64,000 nt of DNA, from assembly GCA_017394885.1 (NCBI GenBank), contig JAFPWO010000010.1:62001-126000 (forward strand), in the 5' to 3' direction. This DNA comes from Lachnospiraceae bacterium. Lineage in GTDB: Bacteria; Bacillota; Clostridia; Lachnospirales; Lachnospiraceae. A program made the translations under genes and the position numbers. Below, one piece after another: positions 7,550-15,300 of the stretch; the stretch's first letter is position 1, and each line of letters starts with the position of its first letter. Under the pieces are notes generated by a model that had not been told where the DNA came from, did no database searches, and worked only from the letters and a program-made list of their open reading frames with translations.

Positions 7550-8184
7550 GGCAGCAGTTCCTCGATGATCGCTTTCCAGTCTTCGTAGCCGCGGCTTCCG
7601 ATATAGGTCTCCCCGACGACCTTCCCTTCCGCATTCACGAAAATGGTCGTCGGGATATAGCCGGTCTGCATCTTTTCATCAAAATCCGGGGTATAGCGCA
7701 GGCAGGGATAGGTGATCCCGAGACTTTGGATCGTTTCTTTATTCAGCGCTTCATATTCTTCATCCGAGATCCCCCAGAGCATAAAGCCGCGGGAGCGGTA
7801 TTCCTCATACAGCTTTTCCAGGTCCGGCATCTCACCCACGCAGGGCCCGCACCAGTAGGCCCAGCAGTTGATCATGGTGAGTTTCGCTCCAGCAAAATCC
7901 TGCTCGGTGACGGTATTGCCATCCATATCCACGGTCGTAAAACGAATATCCGCTTCGAGCGGGGCGGCCTCCGTCTGCGTTTCGGAAGGAATGGCTTCCG
8001 TTTCTGTTTCCACTTCCGAAGGGGCCTCCATCGGAGCAGGCGCCTGTGTGGTGACAGGACTTTCCGCGGGAGCCTGCGTCTCTTTTGTCTCCGGCGCCTT
8101 CGTTACATCCGTGATCACCCCGCAGGCACAAAGCGAGAGCCCAAGCAGGCCCGCAGCCAGGATCCTTATCATTTTTCTATCCAT
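7546..8184 (-). CDS. TlpA/ResA-type thioredoxin lipoprotein
   Basis: Protein of 212 aa. The signal peptide ends in the lipobox LCAC (lipidated Cys21), followed by a Thr/Glu/Pro/Ala-rich spacer (about 25-75) and a thioredoxin fold with the active site WCGPC (Cys112 and Cys115) and cis-proline region TGYIPTTIF. It is anchored outside the cell and reduces or oxidises thiols in secreted proteins. The start is the ATG after GAGG, 7 nt upstream; longer in-frame extensions lack a signal. It is first in the operon with the CXXC miniprotein and the 4Fe-4S membrane protein, which plausibly keep it reduced. Confidence 0.92.
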   Translation of the reverse strand: MDRKMIRILAAGLLGLSLCACGVITDVTKAPETKETQAPAESPVTTQAPAPMEAPSEVETETEAIPSETQTEAAPLEADIRFTTVDMDGNTVTEQDFAGAKLTMINCWAYWCGPCVGEMPDLEKLYEEYRSRGFMLWGISDEEYEALNKETIQSLGITYPCLRYTPDFDEKMQTGYIPTTIFVNAEGKVVGETYIGSRGYEDWKAIIEELLP

Positions 8185-8221
8185 AACAAAAACCTCAAAG
8201 CTCTGCAGTATCGATGCCGTC

Positions 8222-8250
8222 ATCATACCTTCCCGCACCATCTTCGTCAA
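8222..8250 (-). promoter_or_regulatory. Promoter of the TlpA redox operon
   Basis: Minus strand TTGACG, 17-nt spacer, TATGAT, about 30 nt before the TlpA start codon. It lies in the 311-bp divergent gap 8185-8495, where no gene is visible. Confidence 0.75.
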
Positions 8251-8380
8251 GAGGGCGGGAAGGGGTTGTCCCTGTCCTCTCCCTTTTCGATTGACGAAAA
8301 GCTTGCGGAGGGCTAAGATGAGGGCGGAAACAGCACGGAAACCCGTTTTGAGCCGTTGAAAAGTGCCCGGTGCGGCAGCT

Positions 8381-8395
8381 GCAACCGCCGGTTGC
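8381..8395. promoter_or_regulatory. GCAACCG-C-CGGTTGC palindrome upstream of the XRE gene
   Basis: Perfect 7-1-7 inverted repeat. The half-site GCAACCG returns at 8423-8429 in the probable promoter area of the XRE-type gene. It may be an autoregulatory operator; this rests only on position and symmetry. Confidence 0.4.
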
Positions 8396-8495
8396 GCAAT
8401 TTCCAAGCCGGATTTGTAGCGTGCAACCGGGGTTTTTGTTACGATGCCGTTGTCCGGAAGGGAAGGATAAGCCCGCGGACAGAAGGAGAAAAACC

Positions 8496-9482
8496 ATGAT
8501 ATTAGCGGATAAGATCATCGAACTCAGAAAGAAAAACGGCTGGTCTCAGGAAGAGCTCGCCGATATGCTGGACGTGAGCCGGCAGTCCGTCTCCAAGTGG
8601 GAAAGCGCCCAGTCCATCCCGGATATGAACCGGATCCTGAAGCTTTCGGAAGTCTTCGGCGTGAGCACGGATTATTTATTAAAGGATGAGCTGGGCACCC
8701 CGGAATATGTGGCCCTCCCGGAAACCGACACCGATCTGCGGAGCGTCTCCATGGAGGAAGCGCAGGAATTCCTGCGGGTCAAAGAAAAAAACGCCCGGCA
8801 GATCTCGCTCGGCACGCTGCTGTGCATCCTCTCTCCCACCCTGCTGATCCTGCTGGGCTTTCTGCAGGAAAGCGGGAAGATCTCTCTTTCGGAAAGCGGC
8901 GCCACAGGGATCGGGCTGACCTTCCTGTTTCTGTTGGTCGGCGCGGCGGTCGCCCTTTTTGTCCTGACCGGGATCCGCTCCCAGCGGTTTGATTATATTG
9001 AAAAGGAATCCATTGAGACCGCTTACGGCGTGAGCGGCATGGTCCGGGAGCTGATGGCACGCTTCCAGCCCCGCTTCACCGCCTGCCTGACGGCCGGGAT
9101 CGTGCTCTGCGTAATTTCCGTGGTGCCGCTTATGCTTTCCCTCTTCCTCTTCGAGAACAGCGATCTGGCGCGCGGGATCTCCGTCGTTTTTATCCTGGCA
9201 GCCGTTGCCGCGGGCGTGTACCTCATCCTGCGGGTCGCCATCGTGCAGGGAAGCTACAAGATGCTGCTCGAGGAAGGGGATTACACCCGCAGCGAGAAGC
9301 AGTCCCAGAAAAAGACCGGCTGGATCTCTGGCGTATACTGGATGGCCATCACGGCGATCTTCCTGATCTACAGTTTTATTACGAATGACTGGGGACGCAG
9401 CTGGATCATCTGGGCCGTGAGCGGCGTCGTGTACGCGCTGCTGATCGGGATCGTGAAAGGGATCCAGAGCAGGAACGGATAA
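8496..9482 (+). CDS. XRE-family regulator with C-terminal membrane domain
   Basis: Protein of 328 aa. The N-terminal helix-turn-helix of the Cro/C1 type (residues 5-60) includes NGWSQEELADMLDVSRQSVSKWES, and a long C-terminal part has about six transmembrane segments. Membrane-tethered XRE proteins of this design are common in Clostridia, where they sense the envelope or simply anchor a repressor. The start at 8496 follows GGAGAAAAACC; the upstream in-frame extension has no site. It is monocistronic, followed by a terminator at 9493-9528. The target is unknown; the palindrome upstream at 8381 suggests autoregulation, and the divergent redox operon could be a second target. Confidence 0.85.
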   Translation: MILADKIIELRKKNGWSQEELADMLDVSRQSVSKWESAQSIPDMNRILKLSEVFGVSTDYLLKDELGTPEYVALPETDTDLRSVSMEEAQEFLRVKEKNARQISLGTLLCILSPTLLILLGFLQESGKISLSESGATGIGLTFLFLLVGAAVALFVLTGIRSQRFDYIEKESIETAYGVSGMVRELMARFQPRFTACLTAGIVLCVISVVPLMLSLFLFENSDLARGISVVFILAAVAAGVYLILRVAIVQGSYKMLLEEGDYTRSEKQSQKKTGWISGVYWMAITAIFLIYSFITNDWGRSWIIWAVSGVVYALLIGIVKGIQSRNG

Positions 9483-9492
9483 GCAACGCACA

Positions 9493-9528
9493 GAAAAAAA
9501 ACGGGGCCGGAGCCCCGTTTTTTCTTAT
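9493..9528. terminator. Bidirectional terminator between the XRE gene and uraA
   Basis: A-run, ACGGGGC-CGGA-GCCCCGT stem, then T-run. It serves both convergent genes. Confidence 0.9.
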
Positions 9529-9536
9529 GTGCCCTA

Positions 9537-10931
9537 TCAATACTTGCCCAGCGATCCGGACAGGTTCTCGTTCAGGTTCTCCGCGTGCTCCACATCCTTA
9601 TCCGGCAGGATCGCGTTCAGGATGATGCCCGCGATGGACGCGGCCGCGAGACCCGACAAACCGATCTTGATGTTGCCGATCATAAAGGAGATGGCACCGG
9701 TGGCATTGTTGCCGGCCGTGGTGATATCCGCACCCAGAAAGCCGGAGAAGTTGACGCCCAGCGCCAGGCCCAGGATCACGGCCGCCACGATCACGTTGCG
9801 GCTCTTCTGGAAGTTGGTGTGGTTCTCGACCATGTTGCGGACGCCGATCGCGGAGATCATGCCGTACAGGATCAGGGAAACGCCGCCGATGGTCGCGACC
9901 GGCATCACATGGATGATGGCTGCGAACTTCGGGCAGAAGGACAAGACGATCGCGTAGACGGCAGCCAGGCGGACCACGAAGGGATCATAGACCTTGGTCA
10001 GGACCAGGACGCCGGTGTTCTCGCCGTAGGTGGTGTTGGCCGGGGCGCCGAAGAGGGCTGCGATCGTGGTGCCGATACCGTCGCCGATGAGGGTACGGTG
10101 CAGGCCCGGGTCTTCAATGAAGTTCTTGCCGACCGTGGAGCCGATGGCGGAGATATCACCGACGTGTTCCATCATGGTCGCGACCGCGATCGGAACGATG
10201 GTGATGATGGCGCTGATCAGGAGGCCGGTATCGACTTTGCCGCCGAACAGCCCGAATACGGTGTTCTCCCAGGCAACGGGCAGGCCGACCCATTTCGCTT
10301 CGGCAACTTCCGTGAAGTCCACTTTGCCGGCAATGGCCGCAACCGCGTAGGAAACCACAACGCCCAGGAGGATCGGGACGATCTTGACCATGCCCTTGCC
10401 CCAGATGTTGCAGGCGATGACGACCGCGATCGCGATCAGGGCGACCCACCAGCAATCCTTGCAGTTATTGATGGCCGAAGGCGCCAGGATCAGGCCGATG
10501 GCAATGATGATGGGACCGGTCACGACCGGCGGGAAGAATTTCATGACCTTCCTACTGCCGACAGTCTTGCACACAAGGGCCAGGACCAGATACAGCAGGC
10601 CGGCGCAGGCAACGCCGACGCAGGCGTACGGCAGCGCCTGAGCCGCTTCCAGGCCGGCTTCCTTACCGGCCGCCACGACCGCAAAGTACCCGCCCAGGAA
10701 AGCGAAGGACGAACCCAGGAACACCGGAACTTTTCTCTTCGTCACAAAGTGGCAGAACAGGGTGGCCAGACCCGCGAAAAGCAGGGTCGCGGACACGGAC
10801 AGACCCGTCAGGATCGGGACCAGCACGGTCGCGCCGAACATGGCAAACAGATGCTGCAGGCCGAGGACCAGCGTTTTGCCGGTGCCGAGCTCTTTGGCGT
10901 TGTAAATAGCGCCGTCTTTGTCTTTACCCAT
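9537..10931 (-). CDS. uraA: Uracil permease (NCS2 family)
   Basis: Protein of 464 aa of the nucleobase:cation symporter-2 family, with about 14 membrane segments, importing uracil with protons. Family blocks include GLQHLFAMFGATVLVPILTG near the N-terminus, FFPPVVTGPIIIAIGL, and the substrate-binding stretch GAPANTTYGENTGVL (about residues 290-304). It lies 101 nt downstream of pyrR on the same strand, a classical pairing in which PyrR controls the permease with uridine nucleotides. Its start is preceded by AGAGGAGGAAACACTT. The C-terminal tail after the last helix is short and acidic. The uracil assignment rests on family blocks plus the pyrR neighbour. Confidence 0.93.
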   Translation of the reverse strand: MGKDKDGAIYNAKELGTGKTLVLGLQHLFAMFGATVLVPILTGLSVSATLLFAGLATLFCHFVTKRKVPVFLGSSFAFLGGYFAVVAAGKEAGLEAAQALPYACVGVACAGLLYLVLALVCKTVGSRKVMKFFPPVVTGPIIIAIGLILAPSAINNCKDCWWVALIAIAVVIACNIWGKGMVKIVPILLGVVVSYAVAAIAGKVDFTEVAEAKWVGLPVAWENTVFGLFGGKVDTGLLISAIITIVPIAVATMMEHVGDISAIGSTVGKNFIEDPGLHRTLIGDGIGTTIAALFGAPANTTYGENTGVLVLTKVYDPFVVRLAAVYAIVLSFCPKFAAIIHVMPVATIGGVSLILYGMISAIGVRNMVENHTNFQKSRNVIVAAVILGLALGVNFSGFLGADITTAGNNATGAISFMIGNIKIGLSGLAAASIAGIILNAILPDKDVEHAENLNENLSGSLGKY

Positions 10932-10987
10932 AAGTGTTTCCTCCTCTATTCCGCGGTCACTGCCGCGCTTAAATATTGGACGGGTCT

Positions 10988-11023
10988 CCCCGTTCGGCCC
11001 GGTATCCGGGCTATGCCAACGGG
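10988..11023 (-). other. Structured RNA segment between pyrR and uraA
   Basis: On the minus strand, a compound hairpin with outer arms CCCGTT/AACGGG and inner arms GCCCGG-ATA-CCGGGC. No T-run follows, so it is not a simple terminator. It could be an RNA-processing site or part of a PyrR-controlled element ahead of uraA. Confidence 0.4.
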
Positions 11024-11032
11024 TTCCCCCGC

Positions 11033-11575
11033 TTACACCGTTTCAAAAAGTTCCACCGCCGTATAATCCTCATACGGGGGGATCCGCACGCAGATGATCT
11101 CGCTCCGAGAGGTCGGCACGTTTTTCCCCACGTAATCTCCGCGGATCGGCAGCTCCCGGTGGCCGCGGTCCACAAGGGCCGCCAGCTGGATCGATGCCGC
11201 CCGGCCCAGGTCTTTTAACGCGTCCAGCGCGGCCGAAGCCGTACGGCCGGTATAGAGCACGTCGTCCACGAGCACCACGTCTTTCCCTTCAATGGAAAAA
11301 GCCACCGAAGAATCATGTACGACGGGACTCGCCGAATCCTTTTCCAGATCATCCCGGTAAAAGGTGATATCCAGCGAACCCACAGGTACTTTCGTTCCTT
11401 CAATGGCTTCTATATGGGACGCGATGGCTTCCGCGAGCGGAATGCCGCGGCGCCGGATCCCGATGATGCAGACGTTTTCCGCGCCGTTGTTGTGCTCAAC
11501 GATCTCGTGGGAGATACGCTTGAGTGCCCGGATCACAGCCGCTTCATCCATCAGCTTTGCCTTAAAGCGTTCCAT
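11033..11575 (-). CDS. pyrR: Bifunctional pyr operon regulator / uracil phosphoribosyltransferase
   Basis: Protein of 180 aa, normal length for PyrR. It binds pyr mRNA leaders in response to UMP/UTP and may also make UMP from uracil and PRPP. The PRPP-binding motif [13 protein letters not shown] (about residues 94-106) and the segment [14 protein letters not shown] are clear. The start at 11575 is chosen by homology (MERFKAKL). The gene has its own leader with a terminator and a competing hairpin (11593-11667), as expected for autoregulated attenuation, and precedes uraA. Confidence 0.95.
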   Translation of the reverse strand: MERFKAKLMDEAAVIRALKRISHEIVEHNNGAENVCIIGIRRRGIPLAEAIASHIEAIEGTKVPVGSLDITFYRDDLEKDSASPVVHDSSVAFSIEGKDVVLVDDVLYTGRTASAALDALKDLGRAASIQLAALVDRGHRELPIRGDYVGKNVPTSRSEIICVRIPPYEDYTAVELFETV

Positions 11576-11592
11576 GCTCTCTCCCTTCCCAA

Positions 11593-11619
11593 GAAAAAAC
11601 CCCGCCATGGACGGCGAGG
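11593..11619 (-). terminator. Attenuator terminator in the pyrR leader
   Basis: On the minus strand, CCTCGCC-GTCCAT-GGCGGGG followed by TTTTTT, ending about 18 nt before the pyrR start codon. An intrinsic terminator ahead of pyrR is typical of PyrR/UMP-controlled attenuation. Confidence 0.8.
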
Positions 11620-11667
11620 TGCGCATACGCCGGGGAAAGTCCCGGGTATCTATCTGTATGAGCACCT
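11617..11667 (-). promoter_or_regulatory. Competing upstream hairpin (candidate antiterminator) of pyrR
   Basis: A 12-bp arm (minus strand AGGTGCTCATAC) pairs with GTATGCGCACCT with one mismatch, enclosing a small CCGGG/CCCGG hairpin. Its 3' arm shares 3 nt with the terminator's 5' arm, so the two folds exclude each other. A consensus PyrR-binding loop could not be recognised with confidence. Confidence 0.55.
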
Positions 11668-11710
11668 TTCTGACGTCTCTGCATCAGATTAAAAACTCTT
11701 GTTCGCAGCA

Positions 11711-11739
11711 AGGATACCACAAGATATAGTACTTGGCAA
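11711..11739 (-). promoter_or_regulatory. Promoter of pyrR-uraA
   Basis: Minus strand TTGCCA, 17-nt spacer, TATCCT. Transcription would begin about 130 nt before pyrR and include the attenuator hairpins. Confidence 0.65.
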
Positions 11740-11782
11740 GAGGGAAAACAAAAGATTTGCTGTTTCTTCCGGGTTTTTTATC

Positions 11783-11797
11783 ACAACTTTTATTTGT
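11783..11797. promoter_or_regulatory. Candidate LysR operator, copy 2
   Basis: ACAACTTTTATTTGT, identical to 2910-2924, with inner symmetry ACAA-N7-TTGT. It is followed, after the same 28 bp as in copy 1, by TGTTGG of the -35 region. It lies in the 365-bp gap 11576-11940, which otherwise holds the pyrR leader and two promoters and no gene. Confidence 0.65.
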
Positions 11798-11827
11798 AGG
11801 AAGCATAAAAACTATATCAAGTATCTG

Positions 11828-11857
11828 TTGGCTTTATAGAAGGTTCTTCTTTATAAT
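11828..11857 (+). promoter_or_regulatory. Promoter of the SLC13 permease operon
   Basis: TTGGCT, 18-nt spacer, TATAAT. A good -10, a poor -35 and a long spacer fit activator dependence, as at the rraA promoter. Confidence 0.6.
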
Positions 11858-11940
11858 AATTTTAGAAACAAAAACCGTAGCGCAAGGCATGGGACCATAA
11901 GCGAAATGTTATAAATCATAAACATAAAAGGAGAAAAACT

Positions 11941-13224
11941 ATGTCACCCGCATTACTTGCTCTGATCATCATCGCCGTGATGATCGCCCTCTTCATCTGG
12001 GAACCCTGGCCCATCGTGGTCACGGCCGTCGCTGCTTCCATCCTGTTCTGCTGGTCGGGCGTGATCCTGCCCGAAGGACAGGGGCTGATCACCCTCAGCG
12101 ATATCCTCGCCGGCTACAACAGCACCACGATCGCCCTCCTCTGCGGCATGATGGTCGTCGGCGCCTCCCTGTTCCATGCCGGCATCACCGAGCGCATCGG
12201 TGAGAAGATGGTCAAGATCACCGGCAAGAATGAGCGCAACATCATTCTGGTCACCCTGATCGTGTCCTGCCTGCTGAGCTCCATCTGCAGCAACATCGGC
12301 GTTATGACCGCCATGGCCCCGTTAGTTACCGCGATGTGCCTGGCTGCCGGCTTCGGCCCGTCCCGCTCCCTGATGGCGCTGCTTTTCGGCTCCCAGTTCG
12401 GCGGCTTCGTGACCCTCGTCGGCGTCGGCTCCAATGCGACCGGCAATGAAGTCATGATCCAGAACGGTCTGGAAGGCTTCAAGTTCTTCAGCATCACTCC
12501 CTTCGGCATCGGCGTCTGCGTTCTCGGCACCCTGTATTTCGTCCTGATCGGCCGCAAGCTCCTTCCGGATACCGGTTATGTCCCTGAATTCGCGCAGACC
12601 GACAGAAAGCCGCTTGACAAGAGAAAAGCCATCATTTCCGTTGCGACCCTGTTCTGCGTCCTGGTCGTCATCGCCTGGAACCCGCTGCCCAAGCTGATCC
12701 CGATGTGGGTCGCTGCCATCATCGGCGCCCTGGTCATCGTGGCCACCAAGGTCATGACCCTGAAGGACGCCATCAAAGCCATTGACTGGAACTGCATGCT
12801 GCTCGTCGGTTCCCTGTCCGCCATTTCCCTCGGCGTGAAGAACAGCGGCCTCGGTTCGATCGTTGCCGACAAGATCCTGAACATCCTGGGCGAAAACCCC
12901 AGTGCTTTCCTTGTGACCACCGTGATCTTCTTTGCGGCCTCCCTGCTGACCCAGGTCATGTCCAACATCCCGACCATCATGCTCTTCATGCCCATTGCCA
13001 TCGAGATCGCGACCAAGATCGGCGTCAACCCTTACCCGATCTGCATGACCATCGTCCTGGCCGGCGCTGCCTCCTACGGCACCCCGTTCGCCGCTCCGCA
13101 GAACATGATCACCGTCGGCTGGACCAAGTACAAATTCATGGACTTCATCAAGATCGGTATTCCGATGGTGCTGATCACTTATATCGCCGTCGTCGGCCTG
13201 ATCCCGATCTTCCTGCCTTACTAA
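11941..13224 (+). CDS. SLC13/DASS-type anion permease
   Basis: Integral membrane protein of 427 aa with about 11-12 hydrophobic segments, of the ion transporter superfamily that includes SLC13, CitMHS and ArsB permeases. Diagnostic stretches are SNIGVMTAMAPLVTAMCLAAG in the first half, VGVGSNATGNEVMIQNG, and SNIPTIMLFMPIAI with SYGTPFAAPQNMITVG in the second half: paired re-entrant motifs that bind Na+ and a carboxylate. Likely import of a di- or hydroxy-carboxylate; the exact substrate cannot be read from sequence. It starts an operon with DUF6282 and a 2-hydroxyacid dehydrogenase, after AAAAGGAGAAAAACT, and shares an operator-like element with the RraA operon. Confidence 0.85.
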   Translation: MSPALLALIIIAVMIALFIWEPWPIVVTAVAASILFCWSGVILPEGQGLITLSDILAGYNSTTIALLCGMMVVGASLFHAGITERIGEKMVKITGKNERNIILVTLIVSCLLSSICSNIGVMTAMAPLVTAMCLAAGFGPSRSLMALLFGSQFGGFVTLVGVGSNATGNEVMIQNGLEGFKFFSITPFGIGVCVLGTLYFVLIGRKLLPDTGYVPEFAQTDRKPLDKRKAIISVATLFCVLVVIAWNPLPKLIPMWVAAIIGALVIVATKVMTLKDAIKAIDWNCMLLVGSLSAISLGVKNSGLGSIVADKILNILGENPSAFLVTTVIFFAASLLTQVMSNIPTIMLFMPIAIEIATKIGVNPYPICMTIVLAGAASYGTPFAAPQNMITVGWTKYKFMDFIKIGIPMVLITYIAVVGLIPIFLPY

Positions 13225-13238
13225 ACTAAGGAGTTATT

Positions 13239-14081
13239 ATGAGTGAGCTGCTGAAAGGCGCTTACGACCTGCATGTGCATACCGCTCCCGATGTGGTGCC
13301 GCGGAAATGCTCGGATATCGAGACCGCGGCCCGCATGCGGGCCGCCGGCATGGCAGGCGGCGCCATCAAAAGTCATTATCTGGATACTGCCGGACGTGCC
13401 GGTGTGCTTCGTGAACTGTACCCGGACCTGAACATCGTCGGCGGTATCACCCTGAACCGCTCCGTGGGCGGCAACAACCCATGGGCCGTGGAACGCAGTG
13501 CCCAGGCCGGCGGACGCTTTGCCTGGTTCGCCACCCTGGAAGCCCGTCTGTATCAGGTCTTCCATCACCGCAATGATCCCGTAATGCCGGACGTGAGCAG
13601 CTATATCACCGTCCTGGATGAAAATGACCGCCTGCTGCCGGAAGTGCTCGATATCCTGGATGTGGCTGAAAAATACAAGCTGATCGTCGGCACCGGGCAC
13701 TTAAGCGCGCACGAAGGCATGATCCTGGTGCGGGAAGGCCAGCGCCGCGGCATCCAGATGGTGCTGACCCACGCGGAACTGCCCTCCAACCTGTATTCGA
13801 TCGAAGAGCAGGTCGAGGCCGTCCGGCTGGGGGCTGTGATCGAGCACAGCTATATCACGCCCTTCACGAACCGCGTGACGTATGAGGCGCTGACGGATAT
13901 GATCCGCGCCACCGGCTGCGAAAGCGTATATCTGTCCACCGACCTCGGACAGGCGAAGAACCCGTATTTTGACGAAGGCCTGGAGGAATATGCCCGCCTT
14001 CTCATGAAGCAGGGATTCACCGAAGCCGAGCTCGAGCAGATGATGAAGATTACTCCGGCGAGACTGCTTGCCGAACACTGA
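13239..14081 (+). CDS. DUF6282 protein (amidohydrolase-like)
   Basis: Protein of 280 aa recognised as DUF6282. An N-terminal DLHVHTAPDVVPR motif is typical of metal-dependent hydrolases with an HxH strand-1 signature. Further candidate ligands are IKSHYLDTAG, GTGHLSAHEG, LTHAELPS and STDLGQ, in the strand order of an amidohydrolase TIM barrel. Members probably hydrolyse or lactonise small acids, but no activity is established for this family. It begins 14 nt after the permease with AAGGAG just upstream, and is followed 31 nt later by the dehydrogenase, so it is part of one carboxylate-use operon. Confidence 0.8.
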   Translation: MSELLKGAYDLHVHTAPDVVPRKCSDIETAARMRAAGMAGGAIKSHYLDTAGRAGVLRELYPDLNIVGGITLNRSVGGNNPWAVERSAQAGGRFAWFATLEARLYQVFHHRNDPVMPDVSSYITVLDENDRLLPEVLDILDVAEKYKLIVGTGHLSAHEGMILVREGQRRGIQMVLTHAELPSNLYSIEEQVEAVRLGAVIEHSYITPFTNRVTYEALTDMIRATGCESVYLSTDLGQAKNPYFDEGLEEYARLLMKQGFTEAELEQMMKITPARLLAEH

Positions 14082-14112
14082 AAACGTACGATACGATAAG
14101 GAGAAAACCATT

Positions 14113-15141
14113 ATGCCCTGGAAAGTATTATTACCGCAGGAAATCATGTCCGAAGGCCGCCAGCTTTTAGAGGACGCCGGCCATACCGTGATCGACGGCC
14201 GCGGCTTTGAGACCGAAGATGTGCTGGCCGATATGAAGGAATATCAGCCGGAAGCGATGATCGTGCGGATCACCCCGATCACCCGGGAAGTGATCGAATC
14301 CAACCCGAATCTGAAGGTTATCGTCCGCCACGGCGCCGGCTTTGACGCCCTGGACGTGAAGGCCTGCCACGACAACGGCGTGCAGACGCTCTATGCCCCG
14401 GTCGCCAACAGCACCTCCGTGGCCGAGACCGCGATCATGCTGATCCTCGAGTGCAGCCGGAACGTAACGGTCCTACACAAGACCTGGGTTGATGAGTTCT
14501 ATAAAGCCAAGCTGAAGGTCCGCAAGAATACCGTCAACGGCAAGACGCTCGGCATCATCGGCTGCGGCAACATCGGTTCCCGCGTTGCCAAACGTGCCCT
14601 GGCGCTGGAAATGAATGTCCTGGCCTACGACCCCTACAAGCCCGCCAAGGACTTCCCGGACGGCGTGGAAGTCGTCCGCGATCTGGACCGTATCTTTACC
14701 GAGAGCGACTACGTTTCCCTGCACGCGCCGAACACCTCCGTTACGCATGACATGGTGAATATGGACCGCTTAAAGCAGATGAAGCCCACCGCTTTCCTGA
14801 TCAACACCGCCCGCGGCGGCCTGGTCGTGGAAGAGGATCTGTACGTGGCCTGCCGCGACGGCATCATCTGCGGCGCCGGTCTGGACGCCATCCGCAAGGA
14901 GCCGGTGGATCCCGCGAACCCGCTGCTGACGCTGGACAACGTCATCATCTATCCGCACATCGGCGGCAACACCACGGAAGCCGCGCACCGCGCGAGCTAC
15001 TTCTCCGCCATGGGCGTGCAGCAGGTCTATGAAGGCAAGGAGCCGTTCTGGCCCATCAACGACGTGGACTACGCAACCGCGCCGACCTACACCGACACCA
15101 AGAAGCCGGATAAGAAACCGGCCGGGATGTTCGACTTCTGA
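14113..15141 (+). CDS. D-isomer specific 2-hydroxyacid dehydrogenase
   Basis: Protein of 342 aa of the D-2-hydroxyacid dehydrogenase family (phosphoglycerate/glyoxylate/hydroxypyruvate reductase type). The NAD-binding motif GIIGCGNIGSRVAKRA (about residues 149-164) is clear, as are the catalytic Arg in NTARGGLV, Glu in IRKEPVDPANPLL and His in YPHIGGNT. It interconverts a 2-hydroxyacid and a 2-oxoacid. The start follows AAGGAGAAAACCATT; an in-frame ATG at 14068 lies inside the previous gene. It lacks the ACT domain of long SerA enzymes, so a catabolic role in this permease operon is more likely than serine synthesis. A terminator follows. Confidence 0.9.
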   Translation: MPWKVLLPQEIMSEGRQLLEDAGHTVIDGRGFETEDVLADMKEYQPEAMIVRITPITREVIESNPNLKVIVRHGAGFDALDVKACHDNGVQTLYAPVANSTSVAETAIMLILECSRNVTVLHKTWVDEFYKAKLKVRKNTVNGKTLGIIGCGNIGSRVAKRALALEMNVLAYDPYKPAKDFPDGVEVVRDLDRIFTESDYVSLHAPNTSVTHDMVNMDRLKQMKPTAFLINTARGGLVVEEDLYVACRDGIICGAGLDAIRKEPVDPANPLLTLDNVIIYPHIGGNTTEAAHRASYFSAMGVQQVYEGKEPFWPINDVDYATAPTYTDTKKPDKKPAGMFDF

Positions 15142-15168
15142 TCATTGCAAAGATATTTTCTCTCCGGG

Positions 15169-15199
15169 AAGCGGCAGCAGATTTTGCTGCCGCTTTTTT
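15169..15199 (+). terminator. Terminator of the permease operon
   Basis: AAGCGGCAGCA-GATTT-TGCTGCCGCTT followed by TTTT; perfect 11-bp stem. Confidence 0.9.
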
Positions 15200-15300
15200 C
15201 AGCCCGTGAAAACTCTGTGAACACGGAGAAACCGCTGGTTTTTCCCGGGAAACTGTGCCATAATAAGTTTGCCAAACATATATATTATTCGGAGGTTTCT

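Noticed and set aside
9585..11066. Open reading frame of 493 codons on the plus strand, antisense to uraA
   Set aside because: Its product is a Gly/Asp/Arg/Gln-rich shadow without any family motif. uraA on the other strand has clear membrane and family blocks.
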